Shown in pieces: positions 1 through 9,218 of a stretch of 64,000 nucleotides of DNA; position 1 is the first letter of the stretch, and each line of letters begins with the position of its first letter. Position numbers and translations under genes: made by a program. This DNA is from Banduia mediterranea. Its GTDB lineage: Bacteria > Pseudomonadota > Gammaproteobacteria > Nevskiales > Nevskiaceae. The notes beneath the pieces were generated by a model. It did no database searches, was not told the DNA's origin, and worked only from the letters and a program-made list of their open reading frames with translations. Location: contig NZ_JAVRIC010000003.1 of the NCBI RefSeq assembly GCF_031846245.1, positions 62,001 through 126,000 of the forward strand, in the 5' to 3' direction.

Positions 1-355
1 CGCCACCCAGAACCGCCAGGACGCCGTGAAGTCCCTGGCCCAGCAATGCGATCTGGTACTGGTGGTGGGTTCGCGTAACAGTTCCAATTCCAACCGCCTG
101 CGCGAGCTCGCCGAACAGCGTGGGGTAGTCGCGCATCTGATCGACGGTCCGGACGACATCAATCCCGAATGGACCTGCGGCAAGCTGCGCATCGGCGTCA
201 CGGCGGGTGCCTCCGCGCCCGAGGTCCTGGTGTCCGAGGTCGTGAACCGTCTGCGCGAATTGGGTGGCGAATTGGCCGAGGAGCTGAAGGGGCGCGAGGA
301 AAACGTGGTGTTCTCGCTGCCACGGCCCTTGAACCGTGTGGACAGGGAACGCTAA
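1..355 (+). CDS. ispH: 4-hydroxy-3-methylbut-2-enyl diphosphate reductase, C-terminal part
   Basis: Only the C-terminal ~117 residues lie in the window. IspH is a [4Fe-4S] enzyme that converts HMBPP to IPP and DMAPP, the last step of the MEP isoprenoid pathway. Visible family hallmarks are the segment [16 protein letters not shown], the substrate-contacting [13 protein letters not shown], the late iron-sulfur cysteine region [20 protein letters not shown], and a Leu/Glu-rich C-terminal helix. The reading frame is open to the left window edge and stops at 353-355. The neighbour is the 3' end of a converging minor-pilin operon; placement of ispH beside fimT/pil genes is common in gammaproteobacteria. 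Confidence 0.95.
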   Translation, partial: ATQNRQDAVKSLAQQCDLVLVVGSRNSSNSNRLRELAEQRGVVAHLIDGPDDINPEWTCGKLRIGVTAGASAPEVLVSEVVNRLRELGGELAEELKGREENVVFSLPRPLNRVDRER

Positions 356-425
356 GGCCCGCGTTATTTTTGCCCCGCGTTATTTTTGCTTTGTGATCCG
401 GCAGCAGCAGTGGCCGAGGCGCGTT

Positions 426-968
426 TCAGCCGGCGCAGGGAGTATCGGTTTCGCGCAGGCTGACACGTCCAGAAAGTTGCGTGCTGACTTCGCGCGGCTG
501 AAGTTTTTCGCTGTCCGGCTCGATCATGAAGCACACATTGCCGCTGGTCCTGCCCGAGGCGCGATAGACCACCCGGGTGATGTCGGTCGCCGGGATGACA
601 GAAACGCCGGCGCCGACGGCGTCGAATACCGCGATGAAGTCCTGATCGCAGGACGCGCCCACTAGCCAGCCGTTGTTCCAATCCTGATCGCTGCTGCCGC
701 AGGCCAGATCCGCGCCGCTGCTTCGCGGGAATACCGAAATCTCGGTATTGCGCGCAATCGCCTCCGAGCGCGCCTGGGCGAGCGCGCCGTACAGCTGAGT
801 CGAGGCCGCTGAACGCTGGGACGACAGCAGATAGAGCCGGAAGCTGGGGATTCCGATCGCCAGCAGGATGGCCAGCACCGCGATGGCGGTGAGCAGTTCT
901 ACGAGCGTGAAGCCGGACGAAGCACACGAAGCCGGATGCCCCGGGCCTCCAGAGCGCGCCACAGTCAT
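426..968 (-). CDS. GspH/FimT family minor (pseudo)pilin
   Basis: 180 residues. A type III signal precedes a class-IV pilin N-terminus: GFTLVELLTAIAVLAIL, with the prepilin-peptidase cleavage Gly and the Glu at mature position 5, then a long hydrophobic helix. The C-terminal domain has paired cysteines (around 90 and 107, and near the end), as in GspH/FimT proteins. It is the last gene of the minus-strand pilus operon, 5 bp after the preceding pilin. The ATG at 968 was chosen because it sits just after that stop. By family it is a minor pilin that primes or caps type IV pilus assembly in the inner membrane. The operon has a second, unrelated-looking FimT at its 5' end. Confidence 0.85.
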   Translation of the reverse strand: MTVARSGGPGHPASCASSGFTLVELLTAIAVLAILLAIGIPSFRLYLLSSQRSAASTQLYGALAQARSEAIARNTEISVFPRSSGADLACGSSDQDWNNGWLVGASCDQDFIAVFDAVGAGVSVIPATDITRVVYRASGRTSGNVCFMIEPDSEKLQPREVSTQLSGRVSLRETDTPCAG

Positions 969-973
969 GCGCC

Positions 974-1450
974 TCAGCGCCAACACAACAACCGCGCTTC
1001 GGCGGCCGTGTGACCGGTGGCCGTGGCCGAGCGCTGCCCGTTGTAGGCGACGCTCAGGGAAAGGCACTCGTCTTTGGCCTGCCGCCCTTTTGGCACCGCC
1101 TGGATGCCGTCGGCGAGCAGACTCAGGAGGTAGATCGAGTCCTCGTCGGCGCTGGCCACGTACTGTCCGTTTCGTTGAAGGTAGACCTTGGTCGCGTCGA
1201 TTGCGACCAGCGGCTCGAAACTGCCGGCATAACTGCGTCGTTTGATGTGAAACGCCTGCTGCCGCGAAGCAAGGTCGGCCAAGGCGGTTGTTGCCAGATC
1301 CCGCTGCGACTTGCGAATGTACTGCTGGTAGGCCGGAAGTGCGATCACGGTCAGGATCGTTGCAATGGCGACGACGATCATCAGCTCGATCAGCGTGAAA
1401 CCGTGCGGGGTGCCCCGTGGAGCAGTGGCGGTCTGTCGGGCGTTGGCCAT
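974..1450 (-). CDS. Type IV minor pilin, PilE-like
   Basis: 158 residues with a short basic leader and the prepilin motif HGFTLIELMIVVAIATIL (cleavage after Gly, Glu5 present), followed by AYQQYIRKSQR, typical of PilE-type minor pilins. Two cysteines near the C-terminus (KDECLSL and LLCWR) could form the D-region disulfide. It starts 3 bp after the upstream pilin stop, consistent with translational coupling. Processing by PilD and insertion in the inner membrane are inferred from the family. Confidence 0.88.
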   Translation of the reverse strand: MANARQTATAPRGTPHGFTLIELMIVVAIATILTVIALPAYQQYIRKSQRDLATTALADLASRQQAFHIKRRSYAGSFEPLVAIDATKVYLQRNGQYVASADEDSIYLLSLLADGIQAVPKGRQAKDECLSLSVAYNGQRSATATGHTAAEARLLCWR

Positions 1451-1453
1451 GGC

Positions 1454-1936
1454 TCAGTGACCCACCCAGCTCGTACTTCCGCCATCCGGCAGCAGGCGCT
1501 TCTTTGTCGTCGACTTGGAACCGAACTCGTAGCGAATTTGCAGATTCCCGTCCTTGACTTGCTTGCCCATGCTGTCCGCCCGAATCGAGACGCAGTTTCG
1601 AGAAGGACAATCCGCTTCCGACTCGATGGACAATCGATACAGGCCTTCATTTCCACATGAGTAGGCATTGCCGGCACTCGGAAATATCTCGTTCGCGGAT
1701 TCGGGATAACGCCCGATCCTGGTGTAATAGCTTTCCGCACGCCCCAGGGCATCGATCAGGCATTTTTGCCCAAGCGCACGATCGGCGCGCAGGCGATACT
1801 CGACGTAGGAGGGGTAGGCGATCATCGCAAGAATGCCGACCACGGCCACGGCGATCATCAACTCGATCAGGGTTACGCCCAGTTCGTGACGTGCTGGACC
1901 TGCTGCTGTCGCCGCGTGTCGTGCGGAGGGCCACAT
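1454..1936 (-). CDS. pilE: Type IV minor pilin, PilE-like
   Basis: About 160 residues. The prepilin motif LGVTLIELMIAVAVVGIL is followed by AYPSYVEYRLRADRA, the classic PilE minor-pilin N-terminus. The cysteine set CGN...ADCPSRNC fits a disulfide-stabilised globular head. The ATG at 1936 lies 2 bp beyond the pilY1 stop; a TTG at 1942 would give a 4-bp overlap and cannot be excluded. PilE minor pilins work with PilV, PilW, PilX and PilY1 to initiate the pilus. The next gene is a second PilE-like pilin only partly similar to this one. Confidence 0.87.
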   Translation of the reverse strand: MWPSARHAATAAGPARHELGVTLIELMIAVAVVGILAMIAYPSYVEYRLRADRALGQKCLIDALGRAESYYTRIGRYPESANEIFPSAGNAYSCGNEGLYRLSIESEADCPSRNCVSIRADSMGKQVKDGNLQIRYEFGSKSTTKKRLLPDGGSTSWVGH

Positions 1937-1938
1937 GC

Positions 1939-4900
1939 TCAAAAGCGCTCGCGCCAGTCAATTTCACCGCTGCGCGCGCGTTCCGTGACCAGGCCTGTTT
2001 CATTCACGATGGCGCCCGTTGAGGTCTGCGTGAAAATTGTGATGCCGCGTTGGTCACGCGCTACGCCGGTATGCAGGCTTGGCGAGGACGCAAGCCCGGC
2101 CCCAATCGTGACTTGGCGGATGCCGATGTCGAGTGTTTGTCCATCAACGGTGCTGGTCGTTGTGCCAAAGGTCGGAAGTGCGGCCTTGGGCGCCCCGGTC
2201 TTGTAGTACAGACCGTAGAGCTGGCTCGTGCCTTCGCCTCCGCACAGGTCGGTGCTCGGCGTGAACGCCGAGGCGAACAGGATGTCGCCCAGCAGGGACA
2301 TCTGCGTGACGCTGCGTTCAGCCACGCCGGGCAGTTCAAGATCGAGCCTCCAGCCACCGTTCTTGACGGCCAGGGTCGACAGCGCACCTTCGCTGCCGAC
2401 GCCGATCACGTTCGTCACGCTGCCATTGGTGGCTACGGTCGCGTCAGATACGTCCACGAAATTCGAGAAATTGTACAAGGTCGACGTGCCGATTGAATTG
2501 GACGAGTCGACTGCACCAAAAAGATACTGCTGCGGGGTTGAGGCCTTGTCCGGGTCGCCGAACAGTCTGCCTGTTCCTGCGAAGACCCATCGATTTCCTT
2601 GTGGGTCGAAAGTGACCGTCGGCGTTGACACGCTGGCCGTCCCCGGGTCGACCATCACCCGAGGTGCTGCCCAGTTGGCGGTTGCGCGCTGCTCCTCACC
2701 AACGCCATTTGCGAGCTGGAATTTGAAGAGTTTGCCGGAAGGGGCTGCGGCATCGCCGCCGATAGTCCCGAAGTAGACGCTATCCGCCATGAAGTCGAGA
2801 TCCCAATCGACGGTGACGGGGTCGCCGACAAAGCTCTTGCTGGCCGCATTTCCGAGGTCGTAGGGTTTGCCATTGACCAGTTTCATGGATTTGAGGTCGA
2901 GGACATAGAGCAATCCGCTGCGCGTGCTTTCGGCGTCCGTGATATTGCTCGAAATCGAATTGAGATTGTCGGGGCCGGATCCAAATACCAGATACCAGTC
3001 ATCGTCGATGCTGGCGCCGGCCTGATTGCCGCGCTGGCTCATCGCGATCACGGTGGGGAACGAGGTCGTGAAGCCCAGGTCCGGATCACTGAATTCCGCC
3101 AGGAGCGTGGGCGCTTTCTCCGGGTTGGTCACATCGAGCAGCACGATTGCGGAGTGCGTTTCGAGCTTGCGCTTTTTTGCCTGATTCTGGGACCAGTTGC
3201 TGAACGCTGAGAATGCATCCGCGTAGTTCCCGGCGGGCAGCGTCAGGTCGCCGCCGCCGAAGCGGAAGCCGATCGCCAGCACGGTGCCCCATCCGTTGGG
3301 GTGGTCGCTGTCGTCGTTGAAAATGCGGGCATCGAAGACGCGTGGTTTGGCATCGACGTACCAGACATGGGGATAGTCGGGATCGCTCAACCAGGTCAGA
3401 TGGGGCAGCAGGTTGTAGGGTACGTAGGCCCAAAGCTCCGAGCCCAGCGGGTGCGCCGTCTCGCCGTTGTAGCTGGTCTTGAATTGAGTGTTCTCGGCGT
3501 CATAGAAGCCGGCGTTAAAGGCATGCAGCATGCCGTCGTTGGCGCCCACGTAGACGACGTTGCGACGGTTCCGGTACTTGCGTCGGAATTCGCCGTAGCT
3601 GGCATCGTCGTAGAGCAGGTCGAAGGCTTCGGATGGCGCGGCCGCCACCGTGGGCGTCGACTGCACGATGTCGCCCAGGCGCATCGTTTCGGGTGTGCCG
3701 TCTCCGTCATAGTCCAGCGTGCGCGGTCGCAGATTGAGGCCACTGACGCCGGATTGGTCGTCGCCGCGTATGTACTTCACCAGTTTGTCCGCAGTATCGG
3801 AGCTCGGCGCATTCAGGACCCCGTACGTACCCGAGGCGCTTCCGAAGCTGGCCGGGACAAACGGCTTGATTTCCCCGGAGTCGACGGAGCCGTTCTGGTT
3901 GAGGTCCAGGAAGGTGAAGATGTACCGACCGGTCGTGGCCGAGCTGCCGTACGGGCGTTGCGTATTGATGTTGGAATTGCTGATGGCGGCCAGACGTTCA
4001 CGCGCGTCCCACAGGGTTCTGAGATCGTCGATCGACACCACGGACGAGGTCGTGGCTGAATCGGCGGGGTCCCCGGAATAGCGGCGAACCTTGGTCTTGT
4101 GCTCCTGCTGGTTGGCGCTGGAATCGTCGAAGAACAGCTCCACCACCGGATCGGTGCCGTAACCGTCGAGCACCGCGTCCTGATCGCCGTCCTCGCGCAG
4201 GTAGCCGTTGGAATCGACCCAGAGCGAGTGCAGCGAACCAAGCCAGCGAACTTCGTTGCCGTCCTTGTCGGATCGCGTGGGTTCGAACAGCGCTTGATAG
4301 ATCGCACCTTCGCCTTCGCGCGCATTGGCCACTACCGAGGCCGCGGTGCCGGCTGCAACGCGGCCGATGATCTGGTCGAATACACGCCGCAGCTGCGCTT
4401 CCAGCTGACGCGGTTCCACGGCATGGAAATAGTTGTCCGGGTCCCCGTCCGGATTCGGGTTTCCGTCCGCGTCCACATTGTCCCATTCAGCCAGACTGCT
4501 TGGTTTGTTGTCGCCGTCGAGATCGTCGAAGCCACCCCACTTGGCCGCGTACCAGAGCGGATCCTTGAGCAATTCAGCATCTGAAGCACCGATTGCATAG
4601 GTGTAAGACGTTGAGTCTTGGCTTATTTGGCAGCCATTGCCGGCCGAACAATCTGTTGCGCCGGTAGGGTCGGTGTATCGATAAGGAGTGCTGGTGCTGT
4701 TGCCGTTGTTGTCGCCGCCGCCGCCGGAGTGGTAGTGGGCACCGTCCTTTGTGGTGCCGCTGATGATGTAGCCGAACCCCATACGGGCCGAACCACCGCT
4801 GTAGCCAATTGCATCGGTGGTTACTGTGATTTCGGACGCCGTGATCTTGTAGTCGATCACCCCCCACATGTCCTGATCGTAGTCACCGCCCTGCTCACCG

Positions 4901-6996
4901 TTTTCCCAGTTCACGTAGAACTTCCCCGAACCCACGCCGGCGGATTCGGAATAGGGCTTGACGATTTTGAAGTCGACGATCGCACAGGCGCCACTGAGTC
5001 CGCTGACCGTGCTGCCGTTGGCATTTTTTAGATCCAAGTTCTGACAGGAAGGCAGCAGGAGAACTGAGTCGCCGCCGCCCGGAACGGGAATGTGTACTTG
5101 AGGAGTCGCTGACGCGAGATTGACTGCATACATCTTGACGGTCTGCACACCGTCGACGTCGTCGTTAATGTCGTTGAGGTGCGCGTAGTGCGCGACCCCT
5201 GCGATCTTGAACGTGCCTTCGACGCGTGGCGCCTCAGGGCAGAGCCCTTTCACGGCACCAAGCGAAGAGACGGTCTTGGCGGTGCACACTTGATGACCGG
5301 CGTCACCTTGGGAAGTGCTGCCATTTTCGCCGACGAAAAACTTGTTGCCGTAGACGCCTTCGCCAGCGCCGACGATATCGGTCAACTGGGCTGCGGTCAG
5401 GGTTGATCCAATGCTGCCAACTCCGTCGGAATTGCCATCCAGCTCATCGCCGTCGTACGAGATCGTGCTGTTGTTGAACGCAACCACATTCAGGGAGGCG
5501 CACGAGTTACTGTCTTCGATTGACGGCTTGATGTTGGTGGGTGGGTTGAGCCCCGGAATTTCGTTGGAATCGTTCGATTGGAAGTCGCCAATTGTTTTGC
5601 CCCGTCCATAGTAGTTAATGGCTTGGAAGAAGCCTTCGCCGAACGGGTTTCCCCAGTTCTGACAGGTTCCACTCCCGAACTCTGCGAGTCGAAACGTGCA
5701 GTTGTCGTTGCTGTTGCCTTTGACTCCGTAAGTGCCGTCATCATGGCTATACTTGATGATGCGGTAGAGCGACAAGGCGTTGACGATTCCGTTGGATTTG
5801 GACGGTTGACTACCGACGCCGTTGAGACCGGCCACCTTGATGAATCGTCCGTCGACGCTGACGTTGATCTCATCAGTGAAGGGCTCGGCGTTTTTCATGA
5901 TCGCGCCCCCGCTTTTGTTCTTGGAATAGCTGCCGGCGATCAGGCCGAACCACATGCGTTCGCCGTCCCCGTATTCCTGCAAGAGACCGATCGGCTTATA
6001 AGTACCGTCCGGATATTTCTTGCATCGATCGCCTTCTTCGAAATTTGTTGTGCACACTTCTATACGGACAACGTAATCGCCTTTGGCGACGCCAGTGCCA
6101 AGCGCAATGTTGGAACGGTCGGGATTCGAGCTTGCGGCTGCGATGCCGGAATAGGTGAGATCGTTGCCGTTACTGGCGCCTTTTTCGTCACTCCAGAGGC
6201 ACTGCCACCGCTCATTCGCAGCCCAAAGTGAGTAATTGCCTTCGGCTACCCGAATCAACGGTGGCGCAGTCACTTCCCCTGATGTTTTGGAGAAGCTGGA
6301 GTCCAGAGTGGTGTTGCAGATCGTGATGCCGTTGGCTTGGCCGCTGCCACCTGAGGGAGGGTTGAATGGTGTGAGGTTGTCGATGTCCGAGCCGTTGTAA
6401 TACTTTGCCCAGGAATGCGCGTCGTTCGGAAGATAGGTTCTCTCGAGGACGGTCAATGCAGGTTGATCGTAGGAGATAGAATTGTCGATGCTCCGTTTCC
6501 CCCCGAACAGTATCTTGCGAACTGCATCAATGCGGGCCATTGTCGCCCAGTTCAGGAAGTTTCCAGACCAGTTTCCGGAGCAGTATTTTGCGGCGAGATT
6601 GGTACTACTGGCAGCGCTGTCTGACTCAACCTTGTCGTATTCGGTTGTCGGAACGAAGCGTTGTGAAGTCGTGCTGTAGTCATAGCACTTGTAGCTGTCG
6701 AAATAGCCGTAATAGTCGAAGCCGTGGTTGTAGGTGACTTCATTCGGTTCGACGTTGCCGTCACGGTCCAGGTCGACGTAGTCATTGAAAGCCTTCATGA
6801 ACAGTTGATGATCCTTGGCCAAAGTGATCATCGCCTGAGGAATAGCCGAGTCCACGCTCGTGACCGGTAGGCTCGTGTATTTTACGACCGAATCCGATGA
6901 GATGTGCTCAAGTCCGCCGGCAAGTGCAAAACCGGGTACCAGCGCAATCAGTGCGACCGTGAGACGAAAGATCAATTTGGATATAAGAGCGCTCAT
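1939..6996 (-). CDS. pilY1: PilY1/PilC-type pilus tip adhesin and assembly factor
   Basis: 1685 residues with an N-terminal signal peptide (LIFRLTVALIALVPGFALA). The C-terminal half is the PilC beta-propeller: LRLGDIVQSTPTVAAAP near residue 1110, then VVYVGANDGMLHAFNAG near 1150. Calcium-binding-like loops are visible: DLDRDGNVEPNE near 77, DLNQNGSVDSGE near 1034, and several Asp-rich stretches before the propeller. The N-terminal third is long and Ser/Gly/Asn-rich. I do not see a clear MIDAS (DxSxS) von Willebrand A motif, unlike Pseudomonas PilY1. It lies between pilX and pilE, the usual order. The family role is pilus-tip adhesion, surface sensing and Ca-dependent control of retraction. 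Confidence 0.93.
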   Translation of the reverse strand: MSALISKLIFRLTVALIALVPGFALAGGLEHISSDSVVKYTSLPVTSVDSAIPQAMITLAKDHQLFMKAFNDYVDLDRDGNVEPNEVTYNHGFDYYGYFDSYKCYDYSTTSQRFVPTTEYDKVESDSAASSTNLAAKYCSGNWSGNFLNWATMARIDAVRKILFGGKRSIDNSISYDQPALTVLERTYLPNDAHSWAKYYNGSDIDNLTPFNPPSGGSGQANGITICNTTLDSSFSKTSGEVTAPPLIRVAEGNYSLWAANERWQCLWSDEKGASNGNDLTYSGIAAASSNPDRSNIALGTGVAKGDYVVRIEVCTTNFEEGDRCKKYPDGTYKPIGLLQEYGDGERMWFGLIAGSYSKNKSGGAIMKNAEPFTDEINVSVDGRFIKVAGLNGVGSQPSKSNGIVNALSLYRIIKYSHDDGTYGVKGNSNDNCTFRLAEFGSGTCQNWGNPFGEGFFQAINYYGRGKTIGDFQSNDSNEIPGLNPPTNIKPSIEDSNSCASLNVVAFNNSTISYDGDELDGNSDGVGSIGSTLTAAQLTDIVGAGEGVYGNKFFVGENGSTSQGDAGHQVCTAKTVSSLGAVKGLCPEAPRVEGTFKIAGVAHYAHLNDINDDVDGVQTVKMYAVNLASATPQVHIPVPGGGDSVLLLPSCQNLDLKNANGSTVSGLSGACAIVDFKIVKPYSESAGVGSGKFYVNWENGEQGGDYDQDMWGVIDYKITASEITVTTDAIGYSGGSARMGFGYIISGTTKDGAHYHSGGGGDNNGNSTSTPYRYTDPTGATDCSAGNGCQISQDSTSYTYAIGASDAELLKDPLWYAAKWGGFDDLDGDNKPSSLAEWDNVDADGNPNPDGDPDNYFHAVEPRQLEAQLRRVFDQIIGRVAAGTAASVVANAREGEGAIYQALFEPTRSDKDGNEVRWLGSLHSLWVDSNGYLREDGDQDAVLDGYGTDPVVELFFDDSSANQQEHKTKVRRYSGDPADSATTSSVVSIDDLRTLWDARERLAAISNSNINTQRPYGSSATTGRYIFTFLDLNQNGSVDSGEIKPFVPASFGSASGTYGVLNAPSSDTADKLVKYIRGDDQSGVSGLNLRPRTLDYDGDGTPETMRLGDIVQSTPTVAAAPSEAFDLLYDDASYGEFRRKYRNRRNVVYVGANDGMLHAFNAGFYDAENTQFKTSYNGETAHPLGSELWAYVPYNLLPHLTWLSDPDYPHVWYVDAKPRVFDARIFNDDSDHPNGWGTVLAIGFRFGGGDLTLPAGNYADAFSAFSNWSQNQAKKRKLETHSAIVLLDVTNPEKAPTLLAEFSDPDLGFTTSFPTVIAMSQRGNQAGASIDDDWYLVFGSGPDNLNSISSNITDAESTRSGLLYVLDLKSMKLVNGKPYDLGNAASKSFVGDPVTVDWDLDFMADSVYFGTIGGDAAAPSGKLFKFQLANGVGEEQRATANWAAPRVMVDPGTASVSTPTVTFDPQGNRWVFAGTGRLFGDPDKASTPQQYLFGAVDSSNSIGTSTLYNFSNFVDVSDATVATNGSVTNVIGVGSEGALSTLAVKNGGWRLDLELPGVAERSVTQMSLLGDILFASAFTPSTDLCGGEGTSQLYGLYYKTGAPKAALPTFGTTTSTVDGQTLDIGIRQVTIGAGLASSPSLHTGVARDQRGITIFTQTSTGAIVNETGLVTERARSGEIDWRERF

Positions 6997-7005
6997 CTTC
7001 GATGC

Positions 7006-7695
7006 CTAATTTCTAATGACGTGACGATACATCGCGGACGTTCGGGTTGCGGCCTCGGACTTGCCGGCTGTCGGGGTGCTGTCCAGTCCACGGCTTGAGA
7101 TCAGGAAGAAAATGTTTCCGCCGCTGGCTGCCGCCGCCTTGCCGGTTCCCTCGTAGCCGGCGACCATCGCGGCGCCGGCGCCCGGCGCCAGGTCGGTTCG
7201 GACCTTGAATACCGCCATGTCGCTGTGGACCCGGATCGGGTTGCTCGAATCCTGTCCTGAGAGCGTGACCGAGCGTTCGTAGCGTGCATCGGTCTGTAAC
7301 GCGTCCTGCTTCAGTATGCAGCTGGCGGCGCCGCCGCATTCCTCGTTGCCGAGGTACCACTGGCGCGGGCGTCCGCCCTTGTCCGGCTCGACGGTGTACC
7401 AGCCCGCCTTGATCCAGCTGATCAGCGGGTCATAGTCGAACTCCCCGTCGGTAATCTCGCTGTCCGGGTCCACCGTCCTGGGCCAGCCCCGGCTGAAGAT
7501 ATGCGCCTCGAGGGCCGGGACTGTCAGTAGCCGGGGTGAATCCGAGGATTCGAAGGACTCGATATGCAGCACCTGATTGGTGCTCATGTCCAGTTCGAGA
7601 CCGGACACGCGCAAGGCCAGCACGCCGACCAGCGCCAGCACCCCAAGCAGAATCAGGGCCGTGAACAGGGCAAAGCCTCGGGCGCGATGCTTCAT
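7006..7695 (-). CDS. pilX: Type IV pilus assembly protein PilX
   Basis: 229 residues. The N-terminus is basic then hydrophobic (RARGFALFTALILLGVLALVGVLAL), followed by a helix containing MSTNQVLHIESFES, the PilX pattern of a non-canonical prepilin with a helix continuing past the membrane segment. The start is fixed by a 4-bp ATGA overlap with the pilW stop (7692-7695). pilY1 begins 9 bp downstream. PilX partners PilV/PilW/PilY1 at the pilus tip complex. A Cys pair (ECGGAASC) is visible mid-protein. Confidence 0.88.
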   Translation of the reverse strand: MKHRARGFALFTALILLGVLALVGVLALRVSGLELDMSTNQVLHIESFESSDSPRLLTVPALEAHIFSRGWPRTVDPDSEITDGEFDYDPLISWIKAGWYTVEPDKGGRPRQWYLGNEECGGAASCILKQDALQTDARYERSVTLSGQDSSNPIRVHSDMAVFKVRTDLAPGAGAAMVAGYEGTGKAAAASGGNIFFLISSRGLDSTPTAGKSEAATRTSAMYRHVIRN

Positions 7696-8666
7696 TGGCG
7701 TGTCCTGTTCCTCAGCTGGAAGTCGCGAACGAACAATTTTCTTGGATAGAACCGTTCGCTGGCCGCGGGCGTGAAGTCGTACGCCCCGGGCATGGCATAA
7801 ACGTTCGTATCCGCGTCGCGTGCGTCGCGCGTATCGCCGCGTGCGACGATGCCCACCCGCACGCTGATGACCCGCGCCCAGTCGGCCGTGGCGAGCGCAC
7901 TCGCGGCGGCGTAGCGGTCGACGATGTCGTTGCTGTCGGTATCCAGGCCGTAGGCGATCTGCAGTTGTTCGATACCTTCGACCAGCGGTTGCGAATTCGA
8001 GGTGTCGGACGCATTGATGTACAGCGTTGGCCGATCGACCCCGCCACTTTTGAATGTTGCGATGTAGTAGGCCGCCCCTCGCACACCATAGTTGAAGACG
8101 CCGTTGGACTGGTCTCCCGACAGCGCCGCCTTGGCCGCATTTCGTTGCGCAGGTGCGAATACCAGCCCGCCGCGGCCGACGATCCCTCTGAACAGCAGGG
8201 CCGGCATCTCGTCGGCTGGATCCGAGACGAAGCTGGATTCGTCGATCAGATTGTTCGGGTCGGCGTGGCGGATCACCAGCACATCGGTCTGCGCCTGATA
8301 GCTCGACACCGTGCAAGTCGGCAGCGGCGAGCTGGCGGCCCCGTCATAGCCGCCGATGCCGTAGCGATAATCGGCAAACCAGCTCAGGCTGCAAGGGGCA
8401 GCGCTGTCGGAGATCAATTCGGGCGGCAAGGCGGCTTGGCCGGCGACATCGACGCCGCCCCAGAAATCGGCATGACGAAGATCGCGGCCCAGGGCGTCGA
8501 GCGCGAACCGGGCGGATTCCTGCATGCGTGCCGAACTCTCCTGCACGCGGTAGCCGTGTTTGCTCTGTACGAATATCTCGATCACGCCGGCGATCAGCAG
8601 CAGGCCGAGCACCATGGCCACCATGAGCTCGATCAACGACAAACCCAAAGCGCTTGATCGCCTCAT
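7692..8666 (-). CDS. pilW: Type IV pilus assembly protein PilW
   Basis: 324 residues. The prepilin-like N-terminus ALGLSLIELMVAMVLGLLL is followed by the amphipathic helix YRVQESSARMQESARFALDAL, typical of PilW. The ATG at 8666 gives an ATGA overlap with the pilV stop; an ATG 18 codons further upstream is in frame but would run deep into pilV. Both neighbours overlap by 4 bp, so pilV-pilW-pilX are translationally coupled. PilW is a minor pilin of the initiation complex. Confidence 0.9.
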   Translation of the reverse strand: MRRSSALGLSLIELMVAMVLGLLLIAGVIEIFVQSKHGYRVQESSARMQESARFALDALGRDLRHADFWGGVDVAGQAALPPELISDSAAPCSLSWFADYRYGIGGYDGAASSPLPTCTVSSYQAQTDVLVIRHADPNNLIDESSFVSDPADEMPALLFRGIVGRGGLVFAPAQRNAAKAALSGDQSNGVFNYGVRGAAYYIATFKSGGVDRPTLYINASDTSNSQPLVEGIEQLQIAYGLDTDSNDIVDRYAAASALATADWARVISVRVGIVARGDTRDARDADTNVYAMPGAYDFTPAASERFYPRKLFVRDFQLRNRTRQ

Positions 8667-9217
8667 GGAATGTGAATCAGTCGAAAGCACCGAAGACTGC
8701 CGCTGCTGTCCGGGTCGCAATCATATTCCTTGGCGTCGCTGCGTTCGGTGTCCCAATACACCGTGATGACTCTGGGACTGTTGTCGGTGCACGGGGTATC
8801 GGAACAGCGGACGCTGAACGTTCCGCTGGCCAGGGCAACCGGGGCGTTGACCTGCTTGTTGGCGTTGATCGCCCGCAAGGCGGTATCGAACCGGTCGAGG
8901 TCCCAGGTGGCGAGCTCGGTCGGGCTGCAGTTCGCCAGCGCGCAATCGGTGGCGGGGCTGTTGGGCGTGACCCCGGCAGCGACAGCGTAGTCATCCTGCA
9001 GAACCCCCTCGCGATTGGCTCGCATGCTTTCCGAGAGGTTCTGGGCGAGAAGCGCCGCCTGGGTATATTGAATCGACAGGTAGTTGTTCTGGAGCGCAGA
9101 GCCTTGGAGTGCGGCAATCCCGAGCAAACCGATCGCGATGATCACGATCGCAACGAGTACTTCAATCATCGATACGCCGCGAGAATCCGATCGAAAACTT
9201 CGGTTCGGGAAGCGCAT
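8663..9217 (-). CDS. pilV: Type IV pilus modification/minor pilin PilV
   Basis: 184 residues with the signature RGVSMIEVLVAIVIIAIGLLGIAALQ, a PilV/GspI-type N-terminus (Gly at the cleavage site, Glu at mature position 5). The SIQYTQAALLAQNLSESMRANR helix is also characteristic of PilV. It lies between fimT (1-bp gap) and pilW (4-bp overlap). Four cysteines in the C-terminal half may form disulfides. Confidence 0.92.
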   Translation of the reverse strand: MRFPNRSFRSDSRGVSMIEVLVAIVIIAIGLLGIAALQGSALQNNYLSIQYTQAALLAQNLSESMRANREGVLQDDYAVAAGVTPNSPATDCALANCSPTELATWDLDRFDTALRAINANKQVNAPVALASGTFSVRCSDTPCTDNSPRVITVYWDTERSDAKEYDCDPDSSGSLRCFRLIHIP

Positions 9218-9218
9218 G

